Positions 61,494 through 64,000 of a stretch of DNA of 64,000 nt are shown piece after piece (the stretch's first letter is position 1; every line of letters starts with the position of its first letter). Below the pieces are notes generated by a model. The model was not told where the DNA came from, did no database searches, and saw nothing but the letters and a program-made list of their open reading frames with translations. The position numbers and the translations under genes are program-made. This DNA is from Cyclobacteriaceae bacterium (GTDB lineage: Bacteria > Bacteroidota > Bacteroidia > Cytophagales > Cyclobacteriaceae), in NCBI GenBank assembly GCA_030584025.1, contig CP129487.1:3563001-3627000 (forward strand), written 5' to 3'.

Positions 61494-62030
61494 TTATTTG
61501 GCCGGATGACGAAGGATGCGTTCGATCTGTGGCCGGTGATGGTGAATGTGCTCCCGGAAAAAGATCAGTGTTTGTCGTACATCAAACCGGCCTGCCATAG
61601 GATGTTTATAAATTACCCGCCTGGCATGCTTGTCGTTAATCGTTGAAAGAAAAGCAGCAAGTTCCTTGCGCAGGTTGGCCCATTCTTCTGTCAGTTGAGT
61701 AAGTGTTAGCGTTTCTGGTGTGTTCTCCACCACAACCCGGGGGGCTTTATATTTTACTGGAATGCGTTGCGATACAATGAGCAACCAAAGGCGCAGGGAT
61801 TCCATCACACCGGAGTCTTTAAGCTGATCAATGGCCTGCACTTTCTTTTTCATGTACCCTAATGAAAGTTTTTCTGAAGTAAGAATGTGGGTAAGAATTT
61901 GTGCAACCGACCATTTGCCCGGTTTAGGCTGCTGGTTAAACGCTTCTTCCGAAAGATGCTTTACAGATTGTAAAAGGTCTTCGCGTTGCTTTTCTAATTC
62001 ATGGAAGACCGGGGTGAACAACTTGTTCAT
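61494..62030 (-). CDS. DinB-family protein
   Basis: 178 residues from ATG 62030 (MNKLFTPVFHELEKQREDLL). DinB/YfiT four-helix fold with metal-binding His residues in WSVAQILTHILTSEK and FREHIHHHRPQIERIL. The family contains thiol-dependent transferases and proteins of unknown activity. It is followed on the same strand by the M14 gene, 55 bases away. Confidence 0.88.
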   Translation of the reverse strand: MNKLFTPVFHELEKQREDLLQSVKHLSEEAFNQQPKPGKWSVAQILTHILTSEKLSLGYMKKKVQAIDQLKDSGVMESLRLWLLIVSQRIPVKYKAPRVVVENTPETLTLTQLTEEWANLRKELAAFLSTINDKHARRVIYKHPMAGRFDVRQTLIFFREHIHHHRPQIERILRHPAK

Positions 62031-62100
62031 AACATTTGATTCAGGGTAAATTACTCTAAAAACTTCACACCTCATGTATTTTACTTTACAATCTGGTTAT

Positions 62101-62108
62101 TATCTTTA
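62101..62108 (+). promoter_or_regulatory. -7-like box of the DUF5684 gene
   Basis: TATCTTTA, one mismatch from TAnnTTTG, 31 bases before the ATG, with TTT about 18 bases upstream. Confidence 0.35.
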
Positions 62109-62139
62109 GGAACCTAAAAAACCAAAACCCAAAATAATT

Positions 62140-62520
62140 ATGGAAGAATATTCTTATGACAATGGTGCAGCCGGTGGAATTCTTGGTGCAATCGGCTTTG
62201 TGTATTTTGCCATTATACTGCTGATCATCATCAGCATGTGGAAAATCTTTACCAAGGCTGGTAAACCCGGATGGGCAGCCATCATACCAATCTACAATAT
62301 TATTGTGCTACTGGAGATTGTTGGGAAACCAGTTTGGTGGATCATTTTGATGTTGATTCCTTTTGTCAACTTTTTTGTGATGATCTATGTAGCTCACCTA
62401 CTGGCAAAATCATTTGGAAAGGATATTGTGATGACTATCCTGCTGATTATTCTGCCCATTGTGGGTTATCCTATGCTCGCTTTTGGTGATGCCAAGTATG
62501 TTGGTCCACCAAAGGATTAA
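62140..62520 (+). CDS. DUF5684-family membrane protein
   Basis: 126 residues. Three hydrophobic spans (about 12-36, 45-61 and 64-112 with a break) and the family motif WKIFTKAGKPGWAAIIPIYN. Proteins of this family are often annotated as signal peptidase I because of fusions, but no catalytic residues exist here. Function unknown. Confidence 0.85.
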   Translation: MEEYSYDNGAAGGILGAIGFVYFAIILLIIISMWKIFTKAGKPGWAAIIPIYNIIVLLEIVGKPVWWIILMLIPFVNFFVMIYVAHLLAKSFGKDIVMTILLIILPIVGYPMLAFGDAKYVGPPKD

Positions 62521-62549
62521 ATCAACTTACTATTTCAATTGAAGTTGAA

Positions 62550-62578
62550 AAAGCTGTCTGAATAAGGCAGCTTTTTTT
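62550..62578 (+). terminator. Terminator after the DUF5684 gene
   Basis: AAAGCTGTCT (62550-62559) pairs with AGGCAGCTTT (62565-62574), one G-U pair, loop GAATA, followed by TTTTTAT. Confidence 0.85.
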
Positions 62579-62579
62579 A

Positions 62580-63542
62580 TTAACACAAAAACTTCACGCG
62601 CTTACGCAGTACGTCAATGGTAACAGGCAACGTACCTACCAACTCACCATCCGCTTCAATAGGCTGTGCTTCATCGGCACGTAACGTAACCGAATCGGTT
62701 TCGCGATACTGAATTTCTTTATGAATGGCTCGTTTGCCCTTGCGCAGCCTACCATTCTGTAAAATAAAATCGATCACCGAAATTTTGCCGGCTATAAAAC
62801 AGGAGAATAAACCATCATCGGGTTTTGCGTCTGGGGCAATGCCAATGCCGTTGCCAAAAAATTTTCCGTTGGCAATGGCAACTGAACGTATCACCCCCGA
62901 CCATTTCCACAGCGGTGTACTCATGTGCAACGCAAATGGTCGGTATGTAAAGAACGTTTTGATGATGGCAGCATAATACGCCACCAACGAACCAAAAATC
63001 CTGTCGCTGGTTAACAAGTGCTGAACCACATATGGCCCCATGCCCACATCGGCAATGTTGATGAAGTAGCGTGGCTTTTCGGCTGATTCAATAAACGTAA
63101 TCTTCCCCAGGTCAACAGGCCGGTAAGAAAAATCAATAAACAGTTTTTTTAATGAACGGATCTCGCTCCGCACACCCATGGTTCGGGCAAAATCGTTACC
63201 GGAGCCCAACGGAATTAACCCCAACACTGGAAGATGATTAGACTGCTCATGTTCTTGCAACATACCGTTGAGCACCTGGTTTAAAGTGCCATCGCCACCT
63301 GCCGCGACTATAGCATCATATGATTGCGTTACAGCCTTTGAAGCCAGCAACACGGCATCATTTTTTGATCGTGTTTCCTGCACATCAACATGTACCACGT
63401 GTTGTAAGGCCGGTAGAATCTTAGAATAGAAATGATTTTTTTTGAGAGAGATGCCGTTGAGGATGATGACCACAGATTTTACACCCCCCGCTTCCCCCCT
63501 CAAGGGGGGAATAAGTGGGGTGTGTGCAAAATCTCTCTCCAT
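62580..63542 (-). CDS. Diacylglycerol-kinase-family lipid kinase
   Basis: 320 residues from ATG 63542, whose first base coupling (TGATG) overlaps the TPR stop codon. Lipid-kinase motifs are AAGGDGTLNQVLNG (nucleotide loop), IPLGSGNDFART and the late EADGELVG. It phosphorylates diacylglycerol or a sphingoid-like lipid at the inner membrane. Residues 6-19 (HTPLIPPLRGEAGG) are encoded by a palindromic repeat, and the family core starts after them at VKSVVIILNG. A GTG inside VKSVV is an alternative start that removes the repeat-derived part. Confidence 0.9.
   Translation of the reverse strand: MERDFAHTPLIPPLRGEAGGVKSVVIILNGISLKKNHFYSKILPALQHVVHVDVQETRSKNDAVLLASKAVTQSYDAIVAAGGDGTLNQVLNGMLQEHEQSNHLPVLGLIPLGSGNDFARTMGVRSEIRSLKKLFIDFSYRPVDLGKITFIESAEKPRYFINIADVGMGPYVVQHLLTSDRIFGSLVAYYAAIIKTFFTYRPFALHMSTPLWKWSGVIRSVAIANGKFFGNGIGIAPDAKPDDGLFSCFIAGKISVIDFILQNGRLRKGKRAIHKEIQYRETDSVTLRADEAQPIEADGELVGTLPVTIDVLRKRVKFLC
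63481..63523. repeat. Palindromic repeat, copy 2, inside the lipid kinase gene
   Basis: ACACCCCCCGCTTCCCCCCT pairs imperfectly with the G-rich right arm ending GTGGGGTGT, around CAA. It is related to the perfect copy at 58860-58900, and its codons become kinase residues 6-19. Confidence 0.75.
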
Positions 63543-64000
63543 CACTTACAATTCTTCTTCAGTGCTGCCTTGGCTTCATCTGAACCAAGCTCATCGGCAG
63601 TTTTGAAATCGAGGCAAGCATCGTACTTGTTGCCCATTTGCAGCTTCACCAACCCGCGCTGATAGAAAGTTTCCGGATCGGTTGGATAGAGTTCAATGGA
63701 AGTGGTATAATCTTCAATGGCTCCCTGATAATCTTGTTTCTCCGCCCTGCTCAAAGCCCGGTTGTCGTAATACACCGGATTGGTCGGGTCAAGTTCAATC
63801 GCCTTTGTATAATCCTGTATGGCACCATCCTGATCCTCCATGCTAAACTTAACCACCCCCCGAAGGTTATATGTTTCGGGGTCTTCCGCATTGAGTTCGA
63901 TGGCTTTGTTGTAATCTTCCAGCGCACCCTTAAAATCTTCTTTGGCACTTTTTGCCAAGGCTCGATTTTCATAAATCAACGGATCTTTTTGCTCCAGCTT
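63542..64000 (-). CDS. Tetratricopeptide repeat protein (5' partial)
   Basis: The frame stays open to the window edge, reading KLEQKDPLIYENRALA, so the start lies outside. At least four TPR units are present, with the TPR pattern at about 34-residue steps (ALEDYNKAIELNAEDPETYN, AIQDYTKAIELDPTNPVYYD, AIEDYTTSIELYPTDPETFY, then a capping helix). The last 20 residues end in DEAKAALKKNCK. TPR arrays bind protein partners. The stop TGA overlaps the kinase start, so the two genes are translationally coupled. Confidence 0.9.
   Translation of the reverse strand, partial: KLEQKDPLIYENRALAKSAKEDFKGALEDYNKAIELNAEDPETYNLRGVVKFSMEDQDGAIQDYTKAIELDPTNPVYYDNRALSRAEKQDYQGAIEDYTTSIELYPTDPETFYQRGLVKLQMGNKYDACLDFKTADELGSDEAKAALKKNCK

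Overview
The window is chromosomal DNA from a member of the Bacteroidota, most likely the order Cytophagales. The evidence is a type IX secretion (T9SS) sorting domain on the first gene, a TonB-dependent receptor with a carboxypeptidase-like N-terminal domain, many SPII lipoproteins, LytTR two-component genes, a Bacteroidota-type ECF sigma factor, and repeated promoter matches to the Bacteroidota pattern TTG-N19/20-TAnnTTTG. About 60 protein genes, two tRNAs and a set of hairpins are packed tightly. No intergenic gap exceeds 300 bases. I see no rRNA, CRISPR array, prophage or classical insertion sequence.

Layout. 1-6 kb: the end of a T9SS-exported hydrolase-like protein, a polyprenyl synthase, a lipoprotein, a GT4 glycosyltransferase, and an ECF sigma factor overlapping a small anti-sigma-like gene. 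6-14 kb: uvrA, a secreted PHP phosphoesterase, tandem purine nucleoside phosphorylases and a gamma-glutamyltransferase-like enzyme. 14-19 kb: a D-threonine-aldolase-like PLP enzyme, creatininase-fold amidohydrolase, lytic transglycosylase, LOG-type protein, TIGR01777 epimerase and a coiled-coil secreted protein. 19-25 kb: TonB receptor, surface lipoprotein, orphan MoxR ATPase and SemiSWEET. 25-29.3 kb: phosphatase, DnaQ/GIY-YIG fusion, small membrane protein, mazEF with a palindromic operator, and a tiny GIY-YIG nuclease gene wedged against tRNA-Leu and flanked by copies of that tRNA's 3' end, then tRNA-Gly.

29.3-33.6 kb looks like a membrane and RNA cold-response cluster: two acyl desaturases, an ECF sigma factor, a cold-shock protein and a DEAD-box helicase. 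33.6-42 kb: dioxygenase-fold lipoprotein, LytS/LytTR pair, PhnD-like binding protein, methyltransferase and cysteine-motif lipoprotein, mutS, and a second ECF sigma factor with a membrane protein. 42-51 kb: exported methyltransferase, SpoU RNA methyltransferase, two overlapping histidine-kinase-like proteins with no ATPase domain, purM, an FtsX/MacB permease, a thioesterase and DUF2911. 51-64 kb is rich in exported peptidases (metzincin-like, S9, M14), plus thiol peroxidase, DinB, DUF5684, a lipid kinase and a TPR protein running off the edge.

The most unusual signals are: the tRNA-Leu/GIY-YIG cassette with stacked tRNA 3'-end remnants; an Asn-to-Asp change at the base-specificity position of one of the two tandem PNPs; the two kinase-like proteins lacking a catalytic domain; and palindromic repeats that have become part of coding sequence. 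All family assignments come from reading motifs by eye, with no database search.
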